From NCBI GenBank assembly GCA_030247855.1, contig JAPDRN010000012.1, forward strand, positions 1 to 64,000: DNA of 64,000 nt. The letters run 5' to 3'. Positions 44,780-56,698 of the stretch are shown here, in pieces. This stretch comes from Knufia peltigerae (lineage: Eukaryota > Ascomycota > Eurotiomycetes > Chaetothyriales > Trichomeriaceae). How positions within the stretch are numbered: position 1 is the stretch's first letter; each line of letters begins with the position of its first letter. The position numbers and the translations under genes are program-made. Under the pieces are notes generated by a model, which did no database searches, was not told where the DNA came from, and saw only the letters and a program-made list of their open reading frames with translations.

Positions 44780-47540
44780 CTTTGCTCTGGTACAAGTGCT
44801 GTCTGGGAGATAAGCTGACGAGAGTTTGTCGAAGGTCCAAACAAGCTAGTTCTCTCAACGTGGCGCGGAGGGAGGGGATTTTATAATCGTGACGACTCGA
44901 CGACTCGAGGAGTCCGACTGTCTGACTCGCCTGGGCGAGTTGACTTTGTTAGCGGCTTCCTTCGAGGGGTCCTGGTCCTGTGCATTGTGGAGGGGCGGCT
45001 GTCTTGCGGTCCGGGCACTACATTGGTATTGGGGTTTTGGTGTAATGTAGAGAAGCTTGATGATGTCGTAGTCCCCTCATTGCCAGTACGACTGAGCGGG
45101 AGGAATAGACATCATCGACTTAGTCGAGTTGTCATTGGCAGCGCTGACGGCAGCAGCTCTCGGGTGGCAGTTCTGACTTAGAGCCCGAGATCATTGCGCC
45201 TACAGTAGGTGGTCAGTCTGTGAATTTCTCCCTCGGCAGTTCTCTCGTTCTTCTTGGCTGGCGGCCGGCGGCCCGCGGTAGAAGGAGGGGAAGCCAAGGC
45301 TGCGTGTTCACGATATCAAGGTGAAAAGGTTTGTAAGCCATGCTGACCAAAAGCGAAGCAAGTACTAAGCGCGTTTCTCGTAATTCGTAGATGGTACTTG
45401 ATTAATCAACACAATTAATGAAAACAGTAGCATTACTCAATGGCGATATCCTGTTGCTCTCAGGCTTAGAGGAATCACTCTGTCCGCGGGCCGTTGCAAT
45501 CGTTACTTGTACATGACTACATCAACGACGTGTCAGCTTCCCTCCGCTATGGTTTACTATCAACGTCCCCGATAGTCATTCTGAGCCGCGCATCCATTCG
45601 CAGTCTATTGCCTAGAGTCCATGCCCTCGATATGAAAACCCCGATTGGAGTGGATTGTCGCGAGTGGTAATTTGTCTCTCTGAAAACACCCGTCGCTTGT
45701 AGTAAACAGGGTGGCACGGTAAAATACCCACAAGTCCGGGTCGACGTTGTACAAGTAGGACATGATGCTTTCCGTGTCACCTAATTGACGTTTCTAGTCG
45801 GATCCGAATTAGATGGACAGGCGGAAAAGGGCCTCTTGTCTGGGGGATCTCTTGAATATATATTGTGAATATCATCCGAGGTTAAACTACGGAGTACTGT
45901 AACCAATAATGCGATGATTTCTCACCTTGCACGAAATCTGATCTTCATCTTCTCCACGTCCGCATGAAAATTTACATAAGGGATTATCGGCTTTGCAAGA
46001 ATCGGTGGTCTTTAGGATGAAGCCAGACACCGCTACAATGGTGAAGTGGTGAGGTACGAAAGCCTGGTACCAGTGAGAATAAATTTGGGGAAATTCAGAA
46101 TGTCAGCCACCAGTAGATGTGAATTCCACCCCGTCATCACCACCAACCGTCTAACCTCCACGAGTCCGAGCGAGGACGATACAGTAATATTCTAGTAATG
46201 GGGAAATGGTTGACAGGAAGGGAGGATCATGTGGAAAGGCTCTCCCGCGCTCGAAGCCAGCTTGGTCATCTGTCGCGATATGCAGTGGTCCATCAGCCAT
46301 CTCAATTTCAAGAATAAGAAAAACCAATCGAAAGTATTTTTAGCCTTGAATTTCATTGAAGCTCGTATTTCACGGGGTCCTGCTACGGACATTCCACCTG
46401 ACATGAGGCTACGGAGAAGTCTTGCATCAATGATGACTGCAAATAAACAAACCTGCATATACTCGTATTCGTACCGATGTGAACCTGGTTATCCATCTTC
46501 CTGGGCAGCTGATTCATGGCTCAAGTGGCGAGAAGATGATTAAGCTAGCCTCCGTATAGCATAGAAGTACTCGTCCTCGTACGCAATAAGCTCGCGGGGT
46601 TTGGCCCGCGCTGTAACCTGTGTCTTGCAGTCAGATCAGTCCTATGAGGCACGGGGCGGTCCCTGCCCGCATTCAGTGGTAAGACACGAGGAAGATCATG
46701 GATGAGGCCAAGTCTTGCATGAATGATAGAATGGGAAATCAAGCGTTAAGTAAATTGTATTATGACGAGTATTCCGAATTCCGTACGCCGACCTCCGTTT
46801 ATGTACAGTATGTCTCACACGTTGATGTGCGTCCAAAGAGGGCGCAGCAACTTGTTGATTAATTTAGGTGAAACAAGTAATTTGACCGGCACTCCGCAAA
46901 ACTTGGTTGACCAGCTTGTCACTTCGGCTCTTCGGGGTCATAATCCGCCCCCTTCTTCTTCGGGAACAACAAGCAAGGTGACGCATTTCCGTGCAGTAAT
47001 ATCAGACAAATGATATGCCACTGGTGAAAGGTCTTGCGTGCCTTGAGGTAGGGTGTGGCTGGGGCATCTCCCTCCTTATCGCGCCCGCCCCCAGACGCCA
47101 TGAAATGCACAATACCAGTGTTGTGCAATGATTCAGGGTTGTCTAGTAGACCTTGCCCGGGATTTCCAATAGCTGCAAATTAAGCAACGGCACCGAGAGT
47201 ATTGTAGCGGAGTGCGGCAGCCATCCCCAATGACTTTTTCTAATCGTGGCACGCCGAGGAGGCACACATGGCATGGTCAAGCGTCAGTCAAACGTGCCAC
47301 TGAAGGAGTTGCATGCCTCATTTCCGATGGGCGGTGTAATATTCTGTGCCGCCGACATGTAGCGTGAAAGCACCAAGCTCTTGTAAGCCCACGGAGCCTA
47401 CGCCGGCAGCATGTCATTTTGAGGCTCATCGAGGGCCGTATGTGGCTCGACTGATATGTAAACATCTGACATCCAAATACTCGTGTATATGGTGCTGTGA
47501 TGTCGATAGATTTGTTGTGCTAGATATATCTCAAGTTTGT
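44780..47540. other. 2.8-kb gene-poor region
   Basis: Between the start of the aldehyde dehydrogenase and the end of the GH12-like gene, both on the minus strand. Open frames are short and without motifs. It carries a TACGGAGTA element at 45888-45896. A segment near 46676 resembles a tRNA A-box but lacks a B-box, so no tRNA is called. Confidence 0.5.
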
Positions 47541-48840
47541 TCACCGAGTGACAATATCCATGTTCAACGTGGGGTTCGAGAAGGTGACATTCTGTGACGA
47601 CCACAGAGCTTCTGAACCAAAGGCCAAGTAGCCTAGGTAATCGGTAGTACTGGGGCCTCCCACACTGGTTAGGTCTTCTAGCAATGGCTTGAAGTCGGCA
47701 GAGATGCTCTGCACCATCCCCGAGGCGACCCAGGTCAAGACTGTCTGCTGCAGACCGTTCACACCAAAGTAGAGGTCAAAAGTAGTGCCACCGATGACTA
47801 CGGTCTTTCGCGAGCCCTGCTCGAGACCGATGGGTTGCGTACTGGCGCCAAAATCAGCTAGCCAAATCATGACTTCGTACTTGGCATCCTTTGTGCTTGT
47901 GGCAGCATGCTGGTTGGAGTCAATGAACATGTCGATAGCTACGTTGGCATTAAGTTCAATACTGGTAAGCTCGGTACCATCTGTGCTTGTCGGGACAACA
48001 CTGCCAACACCGTAATGCCATTCCGTTGAGATGTTGATTGCAGCCACAGTAGAAATCTCGACGGGGAGAACGTTGTTCGATGGATCGATCTGGATGTTGG
48101 GGAAGGCATGCACAGGTTGAGTTGGAGGACCCTGGGGGAATTGCCAGGTAATCGACCACTCCGGGGCAGAAGTTCTGGTCGGGTAGGAGCCGTTGTCGAA
48201 CGAGGTAACCTGTTCCTCTGTCAGTCCGACACCACAAGCATGCACTCGATGTGAGGGTAGACTCACGTTCATACAAAGGCCACCACTAGTGGTAGCATCG
48301 GTGACACCCCATTGATTGGGATTCACTGAACGTTATTTAGTCAGCTTTGAAGTACAGAACATGATGGGTAGAGAGAGGAGGTGACATCTTCCCCAAGGCG
48401 GCTAGACCACGGAGGTTCAGGGATCTCCAAATGCCGACTTGCAGCCAACAATGCAGGACACTCTTGCGGGTGGGTCATCGACCAGTCCAAACAGGTGAAA
48501 GTCCAGGAACAGGCGGGAAACCTGGCCACCCAAGAGCGTTCACTGATGCAAGGCACCAAATTGTTGGCAGGTGGGAAGACCGACAAAGTTTTCATCGTCG
48601 GCTGAGCTAGCCAAAGGCAATAACAAGAGGGCAGGACTCACGTGTGTACTGTTGACCACTGGTTTCGGGCGAGATACCGAAGGACAATTGGCAGTACTGC
48701 TTGTGAGTGACTTTGTTGCTCACAAACGGCGGTGCGAATCCACGCGATACTCGATAGGATTGAAGGCCGAGCAGCACTCCCAACGTGACGGCCACCGGCA
48801 GGATAAGGAAACCGTAGCTGATGAGTGATTTGGCGCCCAT
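47541..48840 (-). CDS. Membrane-anchored GH12-like endoglucanase
   Basis: Three exons on the minus strand: 48642-48840, 48267-48325 and 47541-48209, about 308 residues. Residues 8-26 form one strong transmembrane helix with no signal cleavage site, so the protein looks type II membrane-anchored. The catalytic part starts with QQYTLNPNQWGVTDATT, made by the first splice. It retains GH12 features: SITWQF, the nucleophile region YEVMIWLADFG (Glu198) and the acid/base region LAFGSEALW (Glu286). GH12 enzymes cut beta-1,4-linked glucans, xyloglucan or mixed-linkage glucan. Intron 1 is 316 bases, long for this window, and one frame through it is open; intron 2 (57 bases) is a multiple of three and could be retained without a frameshift. 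It is divergent from a cellulose-synthase-like GT2, which suggests a cell-wall glucan role. Confidence 0.82.
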
Positions 48841-50987
48841 GGTGGTCGACTGTTGTTGAACTTGAAACAGTCTTCGGTGTGCGACAGGTAGATGAAAGAT
48901 GAGAAGAGGCAGGAGAGAAGATGAGGACGCACTGGAGCGTACTTAGGTGCCTAGATGAATGGAAACGAGAGACTGGAGTTTGTGAGGTAGGTAAAATGAT
49001 ATGGAGTAGGAGTGATCGAAGCACAAAAGGAGTTTGCTGGTACAGTATTATCGAGTCAGGAAGGCAGGATGGGGTGTCGTGGACTAGCAAGGGGGCTCTG
49101 TCGGCAATAGCGACCGCCGATTGAAGGTAAAGAAGGCGACGTTTGGCTTGTGGGATGATTTTTTGACAGGACAAACAAGCAAAGACTAGTAGGGCAAGGG
49201 GTGAGAAGATGTTTTGGTGGGTGTGATGAAAGGAAGATTGGATGAGACAGGGTTGTGTAGGTAACCCGTCCTGTTGTGCATGGTTCTACTGTACGTACAC
49301 TCCGTTAATAGATTGGTAGATTACTCCGTAGTAGAGTGCCTACTCCGAGTACAGTCTATTCTCCGTGGGTGTCCAGCTGAATTCGCTCACTGCATGCGAG
49401 AAACTGGGAATCAAGAGGCCGGCAGAAATGAGATTGTCCGTGCTGGCAACAAGGTTACGACTTGTTTTTGGCGTGTGTTGAGGGGCGCAGAAACAAGGGC
49501 GAAGCTTGCATGGGTGGCGTCCTTGCCAGCGAAAATCCCGGGAGGCGGCAGTTTGAGTCAGTGCAGGCGGCTAAACCCCTTGGGTGCCTAGGGCCATGCA
49601 ACCCTGGCCAAGGGGCCCAGGGGCATCTAAATTGTTGGCTGAGCCTTGCCTATCACCACCGATAGCCTCGCTGCCTTGATGCCAAATTTACGTCGCAGTG
49701 GGTGTGTCTGGAGTCGAAATCCGCCACTCACACTGCACAGAGGTGGTGAGCCCTTTTCTCGCCTATCGCCGTTGCACATTCATCTTTTTCGCTTAGACTT
49801 TTCGGGCGAACCGTGAAAACTTTGTGGGTGTGTTAGGGGCATGTTTGTTTGTACTCGTATCATGAATACGGATAGCGACCCCGTACATTACATATCGGGT
49901 GAGCTCAACCACTTGCACCCAGGCAGCTTAATGCTGGAGTACTGTACTCTCCGGAGTAATGCGGACAGTTGCCTGCCACGGTTACACGGCGTCTGTTACA
50001 GCCCAGCCCATTCAAGGCATACCAATAGCCGTTGTGGACGGAGTACGCGCGTTGATAAACCCGCCACAAAGCACTGGACGAGGTTGACCAAACTTTTTAT
50101 CAACGGACTTGCGAGATTATGCAGCCAACAATCCGAACAAAGCTGGGGATGGTCAAGGTTGCCTGGAATAATGGCAAGCTGTGCAGCGCGTGCAGCGATG
50201 CATTGTCCGCCTTCTCATACCTGCTCCTCAAGCCCCAATTCCCGCGCACCGTGCAGTCTATAGTTTTGTGTGCATACTCCGTTCAAGAATCCGTATACAG
50301 CAAGATTCTCGCTCGAACCGACATGCCCGCTGTGAAAACTGGGCATTAGCTCGTAATACCCTCCCGTAAAGTACTGTAGAAGCTCTCAGATCAAAAAAAG
50401 GCACAGCCCGATCCATGACGGAAGGGTTGGTCGGATCATCTCTCCCTCCTGTTCCTGGTAGGGGAGAGCAAAAAACTAGCACTGACCATCGCCGCTCTCC
50501 TTATCCACCTCGCTCAGCTGCATCCAATCCCGGAACTGTCAATCCAAAATTTGAAACCAAACGATGGCCGGGCTGCTCTGCTCCATCTTCAGTCACTCTC
50601 TCTGCTTGTCACCTCGCATGGTGTAATTTACCTGCCCTCTTTCCTTTCATCCTCCGAACAAAGCCTCTCGTTATACCAAACACCTCACCATCGCGTGAGA
50701 GACAGCTCAAACAGAGTCGGGTTTCCTATATACCTTACTCTCGCTACCGAGTTTACGTGCTCGAACCACACAACACAGTCGCTTCCTGCACTCCTTACAA
50801 CGAAGCAACATTAATAAACGGCACATACCATACTGCACAGCTGCTCAGCAGTTGAAACATGCAGCACGAGTCCATCTAATCTCACGACCCCGGACCACAA
50901 TTTGATCAGAGCCACCAACCCTCTAGCGTGACCTCACAACATTCCTTCCAGCCTCAAGCTCCCCCAGAACTCTCCTACCTTCGTGAC
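48841..50987. other. Divergent intergenic region, GH12-like / GT2
   Basis: About 2.1 kb between the two divergent starts. It holds a TACTCCGTA at 49322-49330 and several related words. The part nearest the GT2 gene (about 50.5-50.9 kb) is pyrimidine-rich and probably its 5' leader, with a short upstream ORF at 50859. No other gene was recognised. Confidence 0.5.
50859..50879 (+). promoter_or_regulatory. Short upstream ORF in the GT2 leader
   Basis: An ATG opens a six-codon frame (Met-Gln-His-Glu-Ser-Ile-stop) 109 bases before the GT2 start. If transcribed, as the leader composition suggests, it could lower translation of the synthase. Transcription start is unknown. Confidence 0.4.
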
Positions 50988-53445
50988 ATGCCTCTCCTTC
51001 GAAAAGGAGATCCGAGGAGGTCTCAACAGCACCTCATGACGGAATCCAAGTCGTCGGCGGCAGCCTCGAGTACAACATTGCACGAAGGCATGGATCGGTA
51101 TCTCGAGCCCCCGTCGGCACATCCAGTCTATGGGAATTACACAGAGGATGTGCCCCTACAAGAGCAGCAGAGCCTGACACCTCGAAGACCTCCGATGTCT
51201 GAATACCATAATCGAACACTCTCTGATCTCGTGCCAGAGAGCATTCAGGACAGCCCTATCGACTCACCACATCATGCCAACTATCCTCCCTTTGGCCCTC
51301 GAACAACGTCGGCCTTCTCAGACGCCGGCACCATGAACAACTCACCCTACAATTCCGGCTCGCCCTACCAAGGCAACTCACCATACCCGGGCAGCTCGCC
51401 CTACCCGGGAGGTTCACCCTTTCCCGCAGGCACACCATGGAGGAGTCAGGAGACGCTTAGGCCGCTTGTGCCTGATGCTCCTCAGACATATATGAAGAGG
51501 GATTGGGTTAAAGACGGCTCAATTGCTCAATTAAAGTCGCGAGATGACAAAGAGTTCATTTACGGCTGGAAGAAGTGGTTGTTCAAGTGGGTGGCCCCCG
51601 TCCTGGGAATGCTCACGCTGGCATTGTACTGGGTTTATTTCGGCATGCGAATCACCTTTGTCGTGGAAGCCCAAACAAAATTCCATGCACCATTTCCTTT
51701 GGCTTGGGTTTTTATTGCCATCGAAATCAGCATTGCTGTTCCCATCTTTATGCAGACCTTCTGGTCGCTCTTCATCATGAAGAAGAGACAGCGTCCCCAG
51801 CTTCGGTTGGTCGGCAACAATGTTCCCTCTGTGGATGTTTTTATTACTTGCTGCGGCGAGGACGACGACTTAATTCTCGACACGGTACGAGCAGCCTGCG
51901 ACTTGGACTACCCGATGGATCGATTCCGGGTGTTGTTGTTGGACGATGGAAAGTCAGACCACCTTCAACAAGTGTTGAACGACATGCGCGAGCTGTTTCC
52001 GAATCTCTACTATGTGCGGCGTCCCAAATTCCCTGGTGTCCCTCATCACTTCAAGGCCGGAAATCTCAATTACGGTCTGGAGTCGGTTCACAACCTGCCC
52101 GGAGGTGCCTCTGAATACATGGCTGCTTTGGATGCTGATATGATTCCGGAACAACACTGGTTGCGGGCTGTCATGCCACACATGCTTTTGGATGAGAAGA
52201 TGGCTCTCGCATGCCCTCCCCAGCTTTTCTATAACGTTCCAAAAGGCGATCCTCTCTGTCAAAGTCTCGACTTCTTCGTTCACGTGTCAGAGCCAGTCAA
52301 GGATGCTCTGGGCGTGGCCTGGTGTACCGGATCTGGCTATGTGGTACGAAGAGTGGCTCTCGACCAAATAGGTGGATTTCCACTGGGTTCCCTGGCTGAG
52401 GATGTTGCTACCTCGACTCGTCTCCTAGGCCGGGGTTGGAAGACCGCCTATGTTCACGAACCACTACAGTTTGGCACTGTGCCCGAAGACTACGGCAGCC
52501 ATTTGAAACAACGAACTAGATGGGCTATCGGGACAGTCGACACCTCATTCAAGCTAAAGTTCTGTCTGTTCGGCGATGATGTCAAACACATGACTTTCGC
52601 ACAGAGAATGTCAAGCTTCATCTACGCATTCCTGAGTTTGTTCAACATCTTTTTGACGCTTTCGATCTTCGCCATGCCTATTGTTTTGAGCCTCAACAAG
52701 CCTCTCGTGGCTTATTCGAACAACGACGAGCTCAGATTGCTGATCAGGACATGCTTTGCACTTACCATGTGTAACCGTCTGTGCGAATTCGTCCTCTATA
52801 TCCCCGCCGGATACCACACTGGACAACGTGGCAGTCGATCACAGCTGTGGATGAGCCCCTACATTGCGCTTACCATCATCCGCTCCTTCATTCTCCCGAC
52901 ATGGCTCGGTGGTCAAACACAAGCCTTCAAGCCTACCGGCAGTCTTCAATCGGCTTTGAACGAACGATACCCCAAGTTGAGAGCCCCGATGTGGCGACGT
53001 ATATGGACAATCTTGGTCAACTACCTTGCTGGATTCCACGTTGCATATGTTTACTGGGTCTTGGTTGCTGTGACGCTATCCAGCTACCGAGCATTCCTCG
53101 CTCATGGAGTTAGAGCCAAACTGATCGAGAATCTAACTCATGCATGGTATGTACAAATTCTGAAGTACTTTGGTAAGAGTTTGCTAACTAAGTCACAGGT
53201 GGGTGCCCTTGGCTTGGGTACTGGTTGTGTCTTCGTTTTGGATCCCGTTCACATATGCTGTCGACCCACCATCGATGCCTGACCGCGAATCTCTGCTTAT
53301 TCGGGATCCCAAGACGGGCGTTGCCCATCCCACCAAGGAGAGTAAGACGATTGCCTTCCGCGGCCAGACGATGTGGTTCGAATTCGAGTACACCTTCACT
53401 ACAGTCTTTACCGCCGTCGTCTTCGCGGCCACATTCTTTTACTGA
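50988..53445 (+). CDS. Cellulose-synthase-like GT2 (celA/Tft1 type)
   Basis: Two exons, 50988-53146 and 53199-53445, about 801 residues. The N-terminal 165 residues are disordered with five SPY-x-G-type repeats (about 125-150). Two transmembrane helices follow near 205-265. The GT2 catalytic core has all four signatures: D319-D320-G in LLLDDGKSDH, DAD at 382-384, the acceptor ED at 471-472 in AEDVATSTRLL, and QRTRW at 508-512. Several further transmembrane helices complete the pore, with the last residues in exon 2. This is the fungal cellulose-synthase-like clade (celA of A. nidulans, Tft1 of A. fumigatus). Tft1 makes beta-1,3;1,4 mixed-linkage glucan at the plasma membrane. UDP-glucose is the expected donor. 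The N-terminus could be longer if a non-ATG start is used, but the ATG at 50988 is the first suitable one. Confidence 0.92.
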
Positions 53446-54583
53446 ACAACATCGCATCGACCACGACGACATGATCATGGCTTACGGATATTTTTGTTTA
53501 ATCTTACTGCACATATGGGGAAAAGCCTCATTCCCGGACTACCTATTAAGGCGCACCAACTTAGATTCTGGACCGAAAGAAAGCACAGCCTTGTACAGAA
53601 CACATGATTTGAGAGAAAAGAATGGTTACTGGTTGATTTATAATACAATAAAACGTGGGATCGGCTTCCACAAGCATGGATATTGTTTGGGATTATCTTG
53701 AGTACAGTAAACGAAGGGCGAATCAGGAGGTATGGCCGAAGTGATTTTGGACAAGCACTTTTTTGGTCTGCATCAGGGGTGCGGGTTGGGTTATACTCAA
53801 TACTACGTTTGAGTCTTGAGACTTTTGGTGGTGTCCGGTAGGAATATGTGTGCAAGGCATAATGGGAAATGAGTTCCAAGGAGAGAAGAAAATATACATA
53901 AACACTGGTAGACAACAGTTCAAGAGTTGTCCTCTTCTTTATGTTGTGATCTTTTTGTCGATATGTGATTAGACTACGGCTCCTGCTTAGTACGAGAACC
54001 AGTGCGAGTACGTGTACTCCGTACAGCTGGGAAATACAGACTCAACAGAGTATAGGGATATCGCCATAGTCCGTATACCTGTAGCATGTGGTGATCTGTT
54101 TAGTTGCACAGAACGGAGTTTATCAAATCTCCATGAAGCCTGAGAATGGCCTCGGCATAGTTTCCTGCACCGGGGATGTTGAAGTGGACTCCAAAATCGC
54201 GAGTTTCTCTGTAAAAGGACTAGCGTCTCTTTCCTCGGAAGATGGCCGACATGAGTTCAATACTTTGATATCTTTTCAACCATGCCTTACGTACCTAGAT
54301 ATCTTCAAAGCCTCTTGAGGTCCAATACCCTTGAGTTCCTTGTCCTCCGTGTGGTACATGCTTGATGATCATGGCGTTAAGCACTCCGTACGGGGACAGA
54401 GATGTGTTATCTCCGTCGAGAGTACCCCAGGTAGGAACATATAAAAGACGAAGTATCGACTGATACTCAGGGCTATCCCAGAGTATACAACCTGAATTAT
54501 TGCGGAGAGTGATCACCACTCGCAAAGCCGTTGACATCGTAACTCCTTAGGAGGCGCCTTGAAACGATCCATACAACGAGAAC
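53446..54583. other. Intergenic region, no gene seen
   Basis: About 1.1 kb after the GT2 stop. It contains AATAAA near 53646, a possible polyadenylation signal for GT2, and a TACTCCGTA at 54015-54023. No gene recognised. Confidence 0.5.
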
Positions 54584-55431
54584 ATGGCGGACAACAAGAA
54601 GAAGATCATCCTCATCACAGGTATGTGTCCCGGAGGCAGCCATCGAACATTTTCTTGTGTTCTCTCTCCCCTGACTCATCAATCTATCCTCGTCTTGTAG
54701 GAGCCAACTCAGGTATCGGCTTCGATACAGCCAAGGCCCTCGCGTCCGCATCGGCAAACAATCACGTCATCATGGCTTGCCGAGACAAATCCAAGGGTCA
54801 AACCGCCCTTGAATCCCTGCAGTCCTCATCCTCCTCGCTCCTCGGGACACTCAGCCTTCTGCAGCTCGACATCACAAACGACGAGAGCATCTCGGCCGCA
54901 GTGGCGCAGCTCACTTCGGAGTTTGGCAGGCTGGACGTTCTGATCAACAACGCGGGCATGATGAACCTCAAGCCCACCGACCGTCGAGCGGACCTGCTGA
55001 GCACGTACAACACCAACGCCGCGAGTCCATTGATCCTCACGGAGCAAATGCTGCCTCTGCTCAAGGAGAGCGAGGACCCCGGAGTCGTCAACGTGTCGAG
55101 CGGGCTGGGCAGCGTGACGGACAGGTCCAACCCCGCCGACCAGTACTACGCCATCCCAGGAGAGCCATATCGCATGTCCAAGGCGGCGATGAACATGGCC
55201 ACCGCGTGCATGTACGCGAGTTACAAGGATTGGGGGTGTAAAGTGTGGAGTTTCGATCCCGGGTTCGTGGTGACAAATCTGTCCGGGGCGGAGAACAGGG
55301 ATCGACGGGTCAGTATGGGTGCCCAGAGTTCCGAGACCAGTGCCAAAGGGTTGAGGGAGATTGTGGAAGGTGTGAGGGATGGTGAAGTTGGGAAGTTTGT
55401 CGGACGTGAGGGTAGCACCTTTCCTTGGTGA
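54584..55431 (+). CDS. Short-chain dehydrogenase/reductase
   Basis: Two exons, 54584-54620 (37 bases) and 54701-55431, giving 255 residues, a classical SDR length. The cofactor motif LITGANSGIG (10-19) is formed across the splice. NNAG follows in VLINNAGMMN, with the catalytic Ser in NVSSGLGSV and the Tyr169-x3-Lys173 pair in YRMSKAAMN. The basic residue in ACRDK after strand 2 suggests NADP preference. The substrate is unknown. It belongs to the large fungal retinol-dehydrogenase-like/carbonyl-reductase group. The gene is convergent with the ABM-fold gene, with 194 bases between stops. Confidence 0.93.
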
Positions 55432-55625
55432 ATTGGGTGACTTTCATTCCCTACCTAGAAACGGCCCAAGGGGGCCCAAGATGACTGAGGACCAGAGGTG
55501 CTTCGTCCCGTGTAAGTAGGAGGATTCGCCGTTTACCATATAGATAGAAAAGAAACTGCATCAATGATGAAAAAAGAGGGACCATGAATGGAGGAACACA
55601 AAGAACAAGTTTGCATTTTCCCCCC

Positions 55626-56698
55626 TCATAGCTTAGCTTTCTGTACACCAGCACCTCCTGGAGTGTTGGACACGAAACTACCTTCCTGTTCTTCCCATTC
55701 ACTCAATACCGTCTTTTTGCCCTGTATGAATGGTCCGGTGGCTTTACTGTGAATCGCGCGAGTTTGAATCAGTACTCCTTACACCCGGGGAGGTGACGGC
55801 GCGAGGGGTTTCAACTTACAACATTGCCTTGAACTCTTTGGTCTTGCCATGGACGCCGATGGAAGGTAGATCCTTGTACCGTTCGACCATGAGAACCTCG
55901 TTGGGAGCATCCGGTCGCGTCATGACGCAGTACGTCAAGGTCCCCAGCTCATTCTCTTCCACCCAGTCACAGAATTTTCTGGCAGGGGCACGTCAGTCGG
56001 TACAAAGCACGGGACGAGTACTGGCGTTCCCTGAGAAAAGACTAGGACTCACCCTAGAACATCCACCAACTTCTCCCTCATGCCTTGACCGTCCTTGCAG
56101 ACGAACTTGGCCAGCATCACTATCTTGGCCTTGGGTGATTCTCGTTGCTTGTCCCTCGCCATGAACCCGGCGCTGGGGTACCACGTGGTATGATCCCCCG
56201 GGTTGACAGCCACGTCGGACAACTTGAAATACTGATCCGCCTCGGACGCTGCTTGTCTACTGGGAAACGTCTGGATCACGCCGACCATGGTGTCCTTTTC
56301 GGAAGCCGGAACCATGCCCAACATGGCCCCCTTGCGAGTCGCCGGGGTGAAGTACGTGCAACCCAGACATTCGGCCTCGGCGACGCGAAAGAAGGACGCT
56401 TTGGACAAGAGTGTGTGTAGTAACTGTGAGAGACAGAAACAGGTAATCGTTAGCGACGAAGAAGAAACTCATATCAACAAGTGCCCTCTGCCATGACTCT
56501 GGTAAGGTGTCTCATCTCCACTCCGGTCAACAAGACCACCATCAACGCCTCCAGCGTCACTTTTGGCCGGGTACGCCTCCTGCGTATGTACAGCAACTTC
56601 GTCAAAAAAATCTTGGCTAAGCTTACCTTTTCTTTCGTCTGTGTCGAATTCGGGTGCAATAGCGTCAATGACGCAGCTTTGTGTGCTTCTACCCCCAT
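55626..56698 (-). CDS. ABM-fold (antibiotic biosynthesis monooxygenase-like) protein, two domains
   Basis: Four exons on the minus strand: 56627-56698, 56053-56423, 55820-55978 and 55626-55746, about 240 residues. Two ferredoxin-like ABM halves are visible. The first is AASLTLLHPNS, helix TKEKLLHTLLSKA, strand GCTYFTPATRK and MVGVIQTFPSRQAAS. The second is KAKIVMLAKFVCKDG, helix MREKLVDVLGKFCDWVEE, strand TLTYCVMTRP and VLMVERYKDLPSIGVHG. ABM proteins act as cofactor-free monooxygenases, decarboxylases or heme-degrading enzymes, and many are uncharacterised. The first exon is joined by a 203-base intron; this is the least certain part, supported because it supplies strand 1 and half of helix 1 in the right phase. 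Function cannot be stated beyond fold. Confidence 0.72.

Noticed and set aside
46660..46720. Possible tRNA (A-box-like AGTGGTAAGA)
   Set aside because: No B-box GGTTCGANTCC-like sequence or cloverleaf pairing downstream.
56474..56625. Continuation of the ABM first exon into KVSLAKIFLTKLL
   Set aside because: Reading through ends at a stop after GTC; splicing at GTAAGC (56626) joins the two halves of the first ABM domain in phase.
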